In this document: in pieces, positions 1-8,929 of the stretch | How the letters are laid out: every line of letters begins with the position of its first letter | Position numbering within the stretch: the stretch's first letter is position 1 | NCBI GenBank assembly: GCA_031277255.1 | Contig: JAITMS010000021.1 | Span: 1-45,542 of the forward strand | DNA length: 45,542 nucleotides | Reading direction: 5' to 3' | Origin: Azonexus sp. | GTDB taxonomy: Bacteria > Pseudomonadota > Gammaproteobacteria > Burkholderiales > Rhodocyclaceae | Made by a program: the position numbers and the translations under genes | The notes under the pieces: model-generated | Databases searched by the model: none | Told to the model about the DNA's origin: nothing | The model's input: only the letters and a program-made list of their open reading frames with translations

Positions 1-163
1 TTTGATGAACACCGTGATTTCGAACACCACGATCTTATCAATTCGAGGCTCTCAGCCCACTTCCAACTAATCCCCAGCCCCTTCCAATCATGTCAAATGC
101 TTAAGGTAGTGCCATTGCAACCAGCTCCCGTCTCACGCCAAAGTCGATGCCTACACCGCCGCC

Positions 164-538
164 GTGACGCCGGGCGGCGTCATCAAGGCGGGCGCGCCGA
201 TCAAGGTGACATCGACCATTCGCGTCATCGCCGGGACGCAGGAGCCGATCAGCGAGGTCAAAGAGGTATTGATCGCCTATGCGCCAAACGGCAAGGAATT
301 CAAGCGTGGCGAGAAGAAAATCAACGACGCCACCGGCAGCGGCGAATACACCAACAATTTCACGCTGACCCTGCCCAAAGGCGTGCCGCAAGGCGTGTAC
401 AAGCTGGAAACACAGGTCTTCGTCAACGGCAAGCTGGCCGCCAGAAAAGAAAACAGCATTCAACTGGCCTGGCTCAGCGACCAGCCGGGGCTGGCCATGC
501 TGGTCCCCTCAATGGGTGGCGGCCCCGATAGCCGCTGA
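164..538 (+). CDS. Hypothetical protein, probably 5'-truncated, Ig-like/periplasmic style
   Basis: I do not recognise the family. The frame encodes about 124 residues from a GTG at 164, but coding-like sequence continues upstream to about 118, where a TAG closes the frame, and no ribosome-binding site precedes the GTG. The protein reads as a beta-rich, CARDB/Ig-like segment (alternating hydrophobic stretches, a GVY-KLET-type strand near the end), which suggests a secreted or accessory protein whose true N-terminus was lost by a rearrangement or assembly edge. It lies 45 bp before the next gene on the same strand. Bases 1-117 hold nothing else I can support. Confidence 0.45.
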   Translation: MTPGGVIKAGAPIKVTSTIRVIAGTQEPISEVKEVLIAYAPNGKEFKRGEKKINDATGSGEYTNNFTLTLPKGVPQGVYKLETQVFVNGKLAARKENSIQLAWLSDQPGLAMLVPSMGGGPDSR

Positions 539-583
539 ACGGGGTGGAGAACTGAATTGACAACAATCAACGAGGGGTAAGAC

Positions 584-1708
584 ATGGAAAATCAAGAGAA
601 AACCTATCGCCTGCAAGGCTTTTCCTATCTGATACGGGCAACCGAGGCCGTGACAAACTGGCGCGCCATCATCATGGTCTGCCTGTCCGGTGTGGCGACG
701 TTTCTGGTGGTCATGCTGGCGGGTTGGCTGGCGACAAAAGCCGTTTTTCTCGGCGGTTTGACGGCCATTCTGGCTTGCATCGTCGGCCTGATCGGTTATT
801 CCGCGGTCGGCATTCTGCTCATGCGCCAGGCGCAGGAACAACCGATTGGACTGGTTGACGCCATCTTGCAGGCCACCTTGACCGTACACCGCCTGTTGGG
901 CGTCGCTCTGCTGCTGCTCCTGATTTTTATCGGCGTCGCGCTGGTGGCGCTGCTGCTGCTGTTCGTCTGCAAAATTCCGGGGATCGGCCCGCTGCTCTAC
1001 AGCCTGATCTTCCCTGTCCTCGCCATCGTCATCGGCATCACCATCACCGCCATGTTCTATGTCGGTTTTCCGCTGGCGGCCCCGGCGGTCTGGGAGGGCA
1101 ACTCGGTTCTCAAAACCGTCGCCCGCCTGATCGGCGTCGTCCGCCAACGCCTGCTGACGGTGGTCATCAGCTTCGTCCTGCTCGCCCTCATCGTCTGGCT
1201 GCTGTCCTCGGTCATTTTCTTCATTCTGGTTTCCGGCTACCTGGTCGCCACCGGGCTGTCCGCCAAGGTTGGCATTACAGCCTTTGCCGGCAACGTGCCC
1301 GCTGTCTTTGCCGGCGCCGGGATGGGGGCATACACCACAGCCGCCGCGTTTGCGACAGGGCTGCTGTTTATCATCGGCTCCATCGTTCCGGCGCTCACTT
1401 TCATCAATGGCAGTTGCCTCGTCTATCTGCAAGCCGTTGACGGCATGGAATTCGGCCAGACCGAGCAAAAGCTGCAAGAGCGCGTCGCGGAAGCCAAGCG
1501 CCGGGCACAGGAAGCGCGTGACCGCGCCCAGGAAAAACTGAACGAAGCCAAGGCGGCCAGGACTTCGGCGCAGACGGCTGAACCACAGGCCGCCGCCCCG
1601 GCAAGCCCGCCTGCGGCAGAAACGCCGCGCCGCTGCGTCCATTGCGCTGCGCCGCTGGCGGCGGACGATCTGTTCTGCGGCGAATGCGGAACCCAAAATC
1701 CGCTTTGA
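584..1708 (+). CDS. Polytopic membrane protein with C-terminal zinc ribbon
   Basis: This is a 374-residue protein. Residues about 25-285 hold five to seven hydrophobic helices. They are followed by a charged, Ala/Glu/Arg-rich coiled-coil stretch (about 290-330), a Pro/Ala linker, and a C-terminal zinc ribbon with two CxxC pairs (CVHC and CGEC), as in DZANK-type zinc-ribbon proteins. A GAGGGG ribosome-binding site precedes the ATG. The zinc ribbon should be cytoplasmic. Function is unknown; the domain order suggests a membrane protein with a small metal-binding sensor or interaction module. It ends about 58 bp upstream of the RNase P RNA. Confidence 0.7.
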   Translation: MENQEKTYRLQGFSYLIRATEAVTNWRAIIMVCLSGVATFLVVMLAGWLATKAVFLGGLTAILACIVGLIGYSAVGILLMRQAQEQPIGLVDAILQATLTVHRLLGVALLLLLIFIGVALVALLLLFVCKIPGIGPLLYSLIFPVLAIVIGITITAMFYVGFPLAAPAVWEGNSVLKTVARLIGVVRQRLLTVVISFVLLALIVWLLSSVIFFILVSGYLVATGLSAKVGITAFAGNVPAVFAGAGMGAYTTAAAFATGLLFIIGSIVPALTFINGSCLVYLQAVDGMEFGQTEQKLQERVAEAKRRAQEARDRAQEKLNEAKAARTSAQTAEPQAAAPASPPAAETPRRCVHCAAPLAADDLFCGECGTQNPL

Positions 1709-1752
1709 CTGGCGCTCCGCCCGGTGCGCCGCGTCCGCCGCGCGCCGGGCGG

Positions 1753-1758
1753 TATAAT
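1753..1758 (+). promoter_or_regulatory. -10 box of the RNase P RNA promoter
   Basis: A perfect TATAAT lies nine bases before the first P1 nucleotide of the RNase P RNA, the right spacing for transcription to start at the mature 5' end. No convincing -35 box is visible 16-18 bp upstream; that stretch is very GC-rich. Confidence 0.6.
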
Positions 1759-1766
1759 CCGCGGCG

Positions 1767-2146
1767 GAAAGTCGGCCAGGCAATCGCCGCGTGCCTTAAA
1801 ACACGGGGAGGAAAGTCCGGGCTTCACAGGGCAGGATGCCAGCTAACGGCTGGGCGCCATAAGCCGCAAGGCGAAAGCGACGGACAGTGCAACAGAAAAT
1901 AAACCGCCGATGGCCTCGCAAGAGGATCAGGCAAGGGTGAAACGGTGCGGTAAGAGCGCACCGCGTCCACGGCAACGGCGGACGGCACGGCAAACCCCAT
2001 CCGAAGCAAGACCAAACAGGAAGCCACGGCGCGGCCCGCGCCGCTTCCGGGTAGGTCGCTTGAGCCTGTCGGCGACGGCGGGCCTAGAGGAATGATTGCC
2101 GAACCTCGTGAGAGGGGAACAGAACCCGGCTTATCGGCCGGCTTTC
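1767..2146 (+). ncRNA. rnpB: RNase P RNA, bacterial type A
   Basis: This is the catalytic RNA of RNase P, which removes 5' leaders from tRNA precursors. The core is clear: GAGGAAAGTCCGGGCT (CR-I/P4 side) near 1808, a purine-rich GGGTGAAACGGTGCGGTAAG block (CR-II/III region) near 1935, an ACAGAA element near 2120, and the 3' CR-V region with CGGCTTAT. The ends pair to form P1: GAAAGTCGGCC at 1767-1777 with GGCCGGCTTTC at 2136-2146. The length of about 380 nt fits type A. Open frames that cross this region are chance frames. Confidence 0.93.
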
Positions 2147-2275
2147 CAATTTGTTTTGGGTTCGCTCGATTCTGACGAATATCGTAACCAGAAGATTTTT
2201 TCTGTCCCTTGCCACGGCTGTCGCACTCTGGTTTGCATCCACCCAGGCGGCGGGAATTTATAACAGGAGCCATTT

Positions 2276-3337
2276 GTGAGGAAAGCCAGCAAAACCAGCA
2301 GCGCCATCGCGCCTCAACCGCAAAAAGACCTGTTCGCCACGCTTTCCAGTCTGATCGAGGAGACTCGCCATACCTTGGCGCGTCAGGTCAGCAGCAGCAC
2401 GGTGTTTTTGTTCTGGCGGATCGGGCAGCGGATCAACAGCGACATCCTGAACAACCAGCGCGCGGAGTATGGCCAGAAGATTGTGTCGTCACTGGCAGCG
2501 CAATTGAGCGCCAGCTACGGGCGTAGCTTTGAGGCGCGCAACTTGCGCCGGATGATGCAATTCGCCGAGCAGTTCCCGGATTTTGAGATTGTGGCGCCAC
2601 TGGCGCCACAATTGAGTTGGTCACACATCATCGCGGTGTTACCGCTGAAAACCCCGGAGGCTCGGCGGTTCTACCTGAGCGAAGCGGCAACCCGCCAACT
2701 TGGCAGACGCGACTTGCGCCAACTCATCGCTCGCAAAGCATTCGAGCGCAGGGAGATCGCCAACGCACAACTCACGCAAGGCTCGGCTATACCACTCGAT
2801 ACGTTCAAAGATCCCTATCTGCTCGACGTGCTGGGTTTGCATGATGGCTATCTGGAAGCCGACCTTGAGGCAGCCATTTTGCGCGAATTGGAAAATTTCA
2901 TTCTGGAACTGGGCGGCGGCTTTACCTTCGTCGAGCGCCAGAAGCGCATGATTATTGATGGCGAGGATTTTTATCTCGACCTGCTGTTTTTTCACCGCAG
3001 GTTGAAGCGGCTGGTCGCCGTCGAATTGAAAATCGGCAAGTTCGAGGCGCGGCACAAAGGGCAGATGGCGCTTTACCTTGGCTGGCTCAACCGCTACGAA
3101 CGGCAGGAAGGCGAAAATGCGCCCATCGGCTTGATTCTCTGTGCGGAAAAGAGCCGCGAGCAAATCGAATTGCTGCAAATGGAGCAGGACAGCATCATGG
3201 TGGCCGAATACTGGACAGTATTCCCCGAACGCTTGGTGTTCGAGCGCAAAATTCATACGCTGCTGATGAGCGCGCGCGAGCAATTGGCCCGGCGCAAGGA
3301 TTTGTTGCCGGGCAACCCGAGTAGGCAAAGGGCATGA
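2276..3337 (+). CDS. YhcG/DUF1016-family PD-(D/E)xK nuclease
   Basis: This 353-residue protein has the two-part layout of the YhcG (DUF1016) family. An N-terminal helical domain carries the typical IGQRI and SWSHI-type motifs. The C-terminal PDDEXK nuclease domain shows Asp235 (FYLDLLFFH), Glu250 and Lys252 (VAVELKIGKF), then a QMALYLGWL helix. The start is GTG with AGGAG seven bases upstream. Family members occur in host defence or mobile-element settings and process DNA; the exact substrate is unsettled. The gene stands alone, between RNase P RNA and a flavocytochrome gene, with a 145-bp gap on its 3' side. Confidence 0.85.
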   Translation: MRKASKTSSAIAPQPQKDLFATLSSLIEETRHTLARQVSSSTVFLFWRIGQRINSDILNNQRAEYGQKIVSSLAAQLSASYGRSFEARNLRRMMQFAEQFPDFEIVAPLAPQLSWSHIIAVLPLKTPEARRFYLSEAATRQLGRRDLRQLIARKAFERREIANAQLTQGSAIPLDTFKDPYLLDVLGLHDGYLEADLEAAILRELENFILELGGGFTFVERQKRMIIDGEDFYLDLLFFHRRLKRLVAVELKIGKFEARHKGQMALYLGWLNRYERQEGENAPIGLILCAEKSREQIELLQMEQDSIMVAEYWTVFPERLVFERKIHTLLMSAREQLARRKDLLPGNPSRQRA

Positions 3338-3442
3338 GTACGCCCCGGATTCCCCGCAGGGTTAACATTTGGACAAGAAATATCACAGACCGTTTGCCGG
3401 AAAAGGCTGACCATAGCGGGGTTTTGCCAGGCCGCGCGGGCG

Positions 3443-3463
3443 TTGCCGACGAGATGTCGGCAA
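3443..3463 (+). promoter_or_regulatory. Inverted repeat in the leader of the ferric-reductase-like gene
   Basis: An 8-bp perfect inverted repeat, TTGCCGAC and GTCGGCAA separated by five bases, lies 19 bp upstream of the ATG at 3483. It is not followed by a T tract, so it is not a simple terminator. It could be an operator or an mRNA hairpin close to the ribosome-binding site (GGAGAATCCCC). Confidence 0.3.
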
Positions 3464-3482
3464 AACACATTGGAGAATCCCC

Positions 3483-4814
3483 ATGAAACGCATCAAGTTT
3501 TCACTTCTGGCCGTACTGCTGCTGCCGACCGTCTTGTGGCTGGCTGCCGATAGCTTGATACCTGAGCCGTTCAGCTATTTTTCGTTTCGCACCGTGTTCA
3601 TGCAGTACAGCGGGGTGATCAGCATCGCTCTGATGAGCGTGGCGATGTTGCTGGCGCTGCGTCCGAAATGGCTGGAGCCGCGTCTCGACGGGCTGGACAA
3701 GATGTACCGTCTGCACAAGTGGCTGGGCATCGCGGCGCTGGTGGTCGCCGTCATTCACTGGTGGTGGGCGCAGGGCACCAAGTGGATGGTCGGTTGGGGC
3801 TGGCTGGTCAAACCGGCGAAAGCGGGCGGCGGACAAACGCTTGGCGTCGTTGAAGCCTGGCTGCGCAGTCAGCGGGGTTTTGCCGAAGGGGTTGGCGAAT
3901 GGGCGTTTTACGCCGCCGTCGTGTTCATTGCGCTGGCGCTGGTCAAGCGTTTTCCCTATCACTGGTTCGCCAAAACCCACCAATGGATCGCGCTGGCCTA
4001 TCTGGCGCTGGCCTATCACGCCGCCGTGCTCATCAAGATGGATTACTGGACGCAACCGATCGGCTGGCTGCTGGCGCTCTTGCTGCTGGGCGGCTGCGCC
4101 GCCGCGCTGCTGGCCCTGACGGGCCGGATCGGGGCGGGGCGCAAGGCGCAAGGGACGATTGTGGCGCTGACCGATTACCCGGCGCTGCGCGTTCTGGAGA
4201 CGACCATCGCGCTGGAAGAAGGCTGGCCCGGCCATGCCGCCGGGCAGTTCGCCTTTGTCACTTCCGACCGCAGCGAAGGCGCGCATCCTTACACCATCGC
4301 CTCGGCCTGGAATGCCGCCGAGCGGCGGCTGGTCTTCATCACCAAGGCGCTGGGCGACCATACCAGCCGCCTGCGGGAAAAATTGCGGATCGGCCTGCCA
4401 ATCACCGTGGAAGGCCCGTATGGCTGTTTCGATTTTGCCGATGCGGCGCCCCGGCAGATCTGGATCGGCGCGGGCATCGGCATCACGCCCTTCATCGCCC
4501 GCCTGAAGCAGCGCGCGGCGACGCCGGATAACAAGCTGATCGACCTCTTTCACCCAACCGCCGACTTCGATCAGGCCGCCATCGACCGCCTGACGGCGGA
4601 TGCCGCGGCGGCGGGCGTCCGTCTGCATCTCCTGGTCGATGGCAAGGACGGGCGCTTGAATGGCGAGGGCATCCGCGCCGCCGTGCCGGAATGGCAGTCG
4701 GCCAGCCTCTGGTTCTGCGGCCCGCCGGGCTTCGGCCAGGCGCTACGCGCCGATTTCGTCGCCCACGGCCTGCCGCCGGAGCGTTTTCATCAAGAACTGT
4801 TCCAGATGCGTTGA
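3483..4814 (+). CDS. Ferric-reductase-like transmembrane flavocytochrome
   Basis: This is a 443-residue integral membrane oxidoreductase. The N-terminal half has about six helices with paired histidines for b-type haem (RLHKW, VIHWWW, KTHQW, AYHAA). The C-terminal half is a ferredoxin-NADP reductase-like unit: an FAD-binding HPYTIAS motif at about 268-274 and an NAD(P)-binding GAGIGITPF motif near 329-337. It should pass electrons from cytoplasmic NAD(P)H through FAD and haem across the membrane to ferric iron or oxygen (ferric reductase/NOX superfamily). Its stop overlaps the start of the downstream methyltransferase (TGATG), so the two are co-translated. Confidence 0.85.
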   Translation: MKRIKFSLLAVLLLPTVLWLAADSLIPEPFSYFSFRTVFMQYSGVISIALMSVAMLLALRPKWLEPRLDGLDKMYRLHKWLGIAALVVAVIHWWWAQGTKWMVGWGWLVKPAKAGGGQTLGVVEAWLRSQRGFAEGVGEWAFYAAVVFIALALVKRFPYHWFAKTHQWIALAYLALAYHAAVLIKMDYWTQPIGWLLALLLLGGCAAALLALTGRIGAGRKAQGTIVALTDYPALRVLETTIALEEGWPGHAAGQFAFVTSDRSEGAHPYTIASAWNAAERRLVFITKALGDHTSRLREKLRIGLPITVEGPYGCFDFADAAPRQIWIGAGIGITPFIARLKQRAATPDNKLIDLFHPTADFDQAAIDRLTADAAAAGVRLHLLVDGKDGRLNGEGIRAAVPEWQSASLWFCGPPGFGQALRADFVAHGLPPERFHQELFQMR

Positions 4815-5968
4815 TGGCGCAGTCTATCCACTGGCAGGAAGGCGGCCGCGCCCTCGCCGCCCGCTGGCGTTCCGAGGCCGGTCTGCCGCCGCCGCTGGCG
4901 GTCGAGATTGGCGGCGACAGTCTGGGCGCGGACGAGATTTGGCGGACGCTGCTCAACACGGATAGCCATCTGCTCTGGCGCGGCGACTGGGTTCATGCGC
5001 GGCATCTGATGCAGGCGCTGACCCGCCGCGCCGACCGGCATTTCGCGCCGCCGCGCGGCCAGCCGGAAACTTCGCCAGGCGAGACGTTTGCCCGCCATCG
5101 CCAGCGTCAGGGCGAACGGGCGGCGCTGCTTGGGCGGCTGCTGATTCCGGTCAACGCCAACTACAAACTGCCGCTGCGCCGCGCCCAGGATGTCGGCGCG
5201 GCCTGCCGCGAGGCTTGGGGCGAGCCGGACGGCATGGCCTCGGTCGTCGCCCTGCGCGAACTGCTGGCCGTCATCAGCGCCCGCGAGTGGCGCAAGAAAG
5301 GCGTTGCCGTAACCGCCGCAGGCGGGCGCATCCACCCGCATTACGGCGTCTTTTCGCCGGTGCGCGGCGAGTACGTCGAACTGGTCGCCGCCGCGCCGCT
5401 ACCCGCCGACTGCGCGCTGGCGTTCGACATCGGCACGGGTTCCGGCGTTCTCGCCGCCGTGCTGGCGCGGCGCGGCGTGGCCCGCGTCATTGCGACCGAC
5501 AACGCGCCACGGGCGCTGGCCTGCGCCCGCGACAACATCGCCCGGCTCGGTTTGAGCGGGCAAGTCGACGTCATCGCCGCCGACCTTTTTCCTGCCGGAC
5601 TGGCGCCGCTGATCCTCTGCAATCCGCCCTGGCTTCCGGCAGAACCCAGCGCCCCCATTGAATACGCCATCTACGACCCCGACTCACGCCTGCTGCGCGG
5701 CTTTCTCGCCGGTCTGGCGGCGCATCTGACGCCGGGCGGCGAAGGCTGGCTGATTCTCTCCGACCTCGCCGAACACCTGGGGCTACGCCGCCGCGAGCAA
5801 CTGCTCGACTGGATCGCCGCCGCCGGTCTGCGCGTCCTCGACCGTCTCGACACCCGGCCACGACACAGCAAGGCCAGCGACCCGAACGACCCGCTGCACG
5901 CCGCCCGCGCCGCCGAAATCACCGCGCTGTGGCGGCTTGGCGCGGCTGTGGCAAGCGGCGATCCGTAA
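4814..5968 (+). CDS. Class I SAM-dependent methyltransferase (PrmC/RlmG-like fold)
   Basis: A 384-residue protein. The C-terminal two thirds is a Rossmann methyltransferase with the SAM-binding DIGTGSG motif at 205-211 and NPPW at 270-273. NPPY/NPPW is typical of enzymes that methylate amide or exocyclic amino nitrogens in protein glutamine, rRNA or DNA. The N-terminal roughly 180 residues resemble the substrate domains of small-subunit-type methyltransferases. I chose the ATG at 4814, overlapping the previous stop; the frame is open further upstream but that part lies inside the flavocytochrome gene. Target unknown. Confidence 0.8.
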   Translation: MAQSIHWQEGGRALAARWRSEAGLPPPLAVEIGGDSLGADEIWRTLLNTDSHLLWRGDWVHARHLMQALTRRADRHFAPPRGQPETSPGETFARHRQRQGERAALLGRLLIPVNANYKLPLRRAQDVGAACREAWGEPDGMASVVALRELLAVISAREWRKKGVAVTAAGGRIHPHYGVFSPVRGEYVELVAAAPLPADCALAFDIGTGSGVLAAVLARRGVARVIATDNAPRALACARDNIARLGLSGQVDVIAADLFPAGLAPLILCNPPWLPAEPSAPIEYAIYDPDSRLLRGFLAGLAAHLTPGGEGWLILSDLAEHLGLRRREQLLDWIAAAGLRVLDRLDTRPRHSKASDPNDPLHAARAAEITALWRLGAAVASGDP

Positions 5969-6025
5969 AACGACTGTCGTCCTGTCAGCGGTTTTTGGTT
6001 AGAGCGGTTTTGCTTCAAGTGCATA

Positions 6026-6152
6026 TACACCCCAATACCGTTCGCCCTGAGCTTCGCCTGCCATGAGCTTGTCGAATGGTCGAAGGGCGGTTCAAGCCAC
6101 CGTATCCTCTCTCCGCACCGTCCTTCGACAGGCTCAGCCCGAACGGGGTGTA
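6026..6152. repeat. Composite inverted repeat of TTCGACAGGCTCAG-type elements
   Basis: Two copies of a dispersed element face each other here: one around 6038-6090 and the other around 6118-6147, with the core TCCTTCGACAGGCTCAG. The flanks also match (TACACCCC and GGGGTGTA), so the region can form a long hairpin between the methyltransferase and PilZ genes. The same core occurs inside prophage genes at 13,505, 29,770 and 42,260. It may act as a transcription end for the upstream operon, but there is no clear U tract. The 5,969-6,215 gap holds nothing else I can support. Confidence 0.75.
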
Positions 6153-6215
6153 AAAACTTGAACAGAAAATGCTCTAAACTTGTCGCTTCTCCGATCTTTG
6201 CCAAACCCTCGCCTC

Positions 6216-6797
6216 ATGCTGGAACAACGCCGCCATCAACGCATCCGCTTCTCCTCGCCGCCCCGCGTCAGCATTGGTTATGGCGGCGCGGTCGATATTG
6301 GCGGCATTGAGAACCTGTCGCTTTCCGGCCTCATGGTGCGCACCGCGCTGGAGTTGAAAATCGGCCACACGGCGGGCTGCGAATTTTCGCTGTTCGGCTC
6401 GCCGATCATCGACGTGCCCTTGACCGTGGTCAGCCGCATCGGCAACGTTTATGGCGGCCGCTTCCAGACCGGGCCGATCAATCAGGTCGTCATCGAGGAC
6501 GCCATCGAGGCCGCTCTGGCTTCTGGTTACGCCTCGATCCTGACCGTCAATGAAGTCAATGGCCGCAAGCTGGTGCGCATCGCGGGCGGCCTCAACAATT
6601 CGCTGAAAAACGACGTGATGCACGTGCTGACGCGCGTCAGCGTCGATGAAATGGATCTTGGCGCCGTCACCGCCGTCGACGCCAACGGCCTGACCCTCTG
6701 CCGCGTCGCCACCGGCCAGTACGGCGTGGCCATCGGCGCGCAGTCGCCGTGCTTTGCCGAGGCCTGGCGGCGGGCGAAAATCCCCTCGGCCCAGTAG
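6216..6797 (+). CDS. PilZ-domain protein (c-di-GMP binding)
   Basis: The N-terminus has the PilZ signature: an RRxxR-type motif (EQRRHQRIRF) at residues about 3-12 and, about 25 residues on, an (D/N)xSxxG motif (ENLSLSGLMV). Later comes a YGGRF strand that closes the barrel. PilZ domains bind cyclic di-GMP and usually work as effectors. The rest (about 95-193) is a second small domain I do not recognise. The ATG at 6216 is preferred over one at 6180 because the motif starts there. Its 3' end is one base from the end of the convergent GGDEF/EAL gene, which suggests linked c-di-GMP function. Confidence 0.7.
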   Translation: MLEQRRHQRIRFSSPPRVSIGYGGAVDIGGIENLSLSGLMVRTALELKIGHTAGCEFSLFGSPIIDVPLTVVSRIGNVYGGRFQTGPINQVVIEDAIEAALASGYASILTVNEVNGRKLVRIAGGLNNSLKNDVMHVLTRVSVDEMDLGAVTAVDANGLTLCRVATGQYGVAIGAQSPCFAEAWRRAKIPSAQ

Positions 6798-6798
6798 A

Positions 6799-8898
6799 TC
6801 AACCGCGCCGCGACGCCATGTCCTGCAACCACACGGCAAAGGGTTCACAAGGGGCGACGGCGTTGCCGACGGCATAGCCGATACCGAGTTGCTTGAGTTG
6901 CTTGATGCCTTGGTCGGCGTCCATGCTGTAGGCGATCGAAATCATGCCCTGGTCGTTGGCGATTTCCTGAATCGCCCGCAGTAGCGCCGTTGAGGCGCGG
7001 CTACCGCTGAGGTTGTGGGTCAGTCTGCGGCTCAATTTGATGAAATCGGGGTTGATGTTGCGCAAGTGCATAAAAGAAGACAGACCGCCGCCGAAATCGC
7101 AAAGTCCGATCTGGCAGCCCAGGCGGCGAACCTCTTGCGCGAACTGGAACAACGGGCTGGCCAGGCGCACCGCAACCTCCTCAGGAAACATCAGGGCCAA
7201 ACCGCTGCCGTCGATGCCACGGGCCTGCAAGCGGCGTTTGATGCTGTCGATCGCCATGTGGTCGGAGAGGGCGCTGCCCGACAGCGGCGTCAGACAAAAG
7301 AGCGGCTGGTCGTGTTGCCGGGCTACGGTCAGGGCGTTGATGGCGGCCTCGACCAAGTGCATGTCGATAATCGGCGTCAGGTGATGGCGTTCGGCGGCTT
7401 CGAGCAGCGCCGGTAGAGCGACCGGCGGCTGGCCGGGCGCTTGCAGGCTGGCCGACAGCTCGACCCGCTGATCGTCCGGCAATCCGGGCTGCAAAGCCCG
7501 GAGCGGCATGGCTTCGATCTGCACATGACCAGCCACCAGCGCGTCGGCGATGCGGTTGATCCAGCCATTATATTCGTGACGCCGATCCGGGGTAGCGAGC
7601 GCCGGCTGCTCGCAGACCTGGTTGCCGCCGCTCTCTTTGGCCCGCTGACAGGCGGCGTCGCAGGCGGCGATAAGACCGTTGATGTGGCGCGCCTGATGAT
7701 TGACGGGCGTCAGGCCGATGCTGGCGCTAATGGTGAACACCTTGCCTTGCCAGATGAAGCGAAAAGCGCCGACCAGACCGCAAAGATCGGTGGCAAGCTG
7801 GCGGGCGTGGGCGCTTTTGCAGTAATTCAGGATGATGCCGAACTCGTCGCCGTAGAAGCGAGCCAGGGCATCCTCCTCGCGCAAGCGCCCCTGAAACAGC
7901 AGGGCGATCTGGCGCAACAGTTCGTCGCCAGCGAGGTGGCCGCAGGCGTTGTTGACCAGCCCGAAGCGATCAAGCCGGATGAACAGCAGAGCGCCCTCGT
8001 TGTCCTCGACCTGCGCCGTTGCCAGCGCGTTCTCCAGGCGGTGCTCAAACTCGTCCCGGTTCAGGAGGCCGGTCAGCGCGTCGTGCCGGGCCTGCCAGGA
8101 GAGTTGGGCGGTCGCCTCTTCGACGCGCTTCAAGAGGGTCAACTGCGTTTCCTTGAAATACTCGGCCATTTTGTTGAAATTGTGTTCGAGCCGCCCGAAT
8201 TCGCTGCCAGAGACAAGCTCGACCCGGGTTTCCAGCCGCCCGGCGGCGAGCGCCTCAGCCGCTGTGGCGAGGTTATTGATCGGGCGCACGATGTGGTCGG
8301 CGACGGCAATGGCGAGCGCGATGGCAAGCGCCGCCAGGATGATGACACCGAGCGCGAGAATCAAGACGCCGCGCGTGAGCAATTGCTGTTGGCGCGCGGT
8401 AAATTGGCTGCGGGCGATCTCGACGAAGACGGCGCCGCCGATGGCTTCCTCTGCCGCCACGGCTTTGCTGGCCGGAGAGGGCGTCTCCGCCTCGCGCGGC
8501 AAGCGTCGGATCGGCGCGCCGAAAGCGACCCAGTCTTCGCTTTCGGCGACGACGCCCGGCGCTCCCGGCAGCATCCGCAAATGTTCGCTGCTCAGCGAAA
8601 CCCGGCCACTGGTAGCGAGAATCTGGGCCTTCTGGCCGACAAAAACAACCGACTTCAGGTCGGAATCCCGGAGCGTCGCCTGCGTCAGCGTGTCGAGGTC
8701 TTTGATTTGATCGGCAGCGACGGCGTATTCGCTGATCGACGCCAGTTGGCGAGCAATGGTCAGCCCCTTGGTGTGCAGTTGGCTGTCGAGCGTGCCAATG
8801 CCGCTCAAGGTCAGGTAAATGGTCAGGATGACAGCGATCAGTGTGCCCGGCAAAAGCGCGAGCAACACCAGACGCTGGCGGATCGTAAGCCGCCTCAT
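6799..8898 (-). CDS. LapD-like HAMP-GGDEF-EAL membrane protein, both domains degenerate
   Basis: This 699-residue inner-membrane protein has a TM helix at about 12-32, a periplasmic sensor, a second TM at about 176-200, HAMP to about 253, GGDEF at about 265-425 and EAL at about 445-690. The cyclase motif reads YGDEF (349-353) in place of GGDEF. The EAL signature is missing: the strand carrying it reads VELSASL. The CDFGGG-SSF strand that normally helps bind metal is partly kept. Loss of the catalytic motifs suggests a receptor rather than an enzyme, as for LapD. The ATG at 8898 has GGAG nine bases upstream. The prophage starts only about 30 bp upstream of this start, so its native promoter may be displaced. 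Confidence 0.85.
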   Translation of the reverse strand: MRRLTIRQRLVLLALLPGTLIAVILTIYLTLSGIGTLDSQLHTKGLTIARQLASISEYAVAADQIKDLDTLTQATLRDSDLKSVVFVGQKAQILATSGRVSLSSEHLRMLPGAPGVVAESEDWVAFGAPIRRLPREAETPSPASKAVAAEEAIGGAVFVEIARSQFTARQQQLLTRGVLILALGVIILAALAIALAIAVADHIVRPINNLATAAEALAAGRLETRVELVSGSEFGRLEHNFNKMAEYFKETQLTLLKRVEEATAQLSWQARHDALTGLLNRDEFEHRLENALATAQVEDNEGALLFIRLDRFGLVNNACGHLAGDELLRQIALLFQGRLREEDALARFYGDEFGIILNYCKSAHARQLATDLCGLVGAFRFIWQGKVFTISASIGLTPVNHQARHINGLIAACDAACQRAKESGGNQVCEQPALATPDRRHEYNGWINRIADALVAGHVQIEAMPLRALQPGLPDDQRVELSASLQAPGQPPVALPALLEAAERHHLTPIIDMHLVEAAINALTVARQHDQPLFCLTPLSGSALSDHMAIDSIKRRLQARGIDGSGLALMFPEEVAVRLASPLFQFAQEVRRLGCQIGLCDFGGGLSSFMHLRNINPDFIKLSRRLTHNLSGSRASTALLRAIQEIANDQGMISIAYSMDADQGIKQLKQLGIGYAVGNAVAPCEPFAVWLQDMASRRG

Positions 8899-8929
8899 GG
8901 TTGGGATCTCCAAGCGGTCAGCATCATAA

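Noticed and set aside
509-1783. Long open frame (424 codons) on the minus strand
   Set aside because: It lies opposite the membrane/zinc-ribbon gene. Its product is a low-complexity Asp/Gln/Arg-rich string, as expected from reading a GC-rich gene backwards.
1642-2095. Short ORFs over the RNase P RNA
   Set aside because: They coincide with conserved RNA structure and lack protein features.
4691-4813. Upstream extension of the methyltransferase frame
   Set aside because: It runs inside the flavocytochrome gene. The TGATG overlap at 4814 is a natural start.
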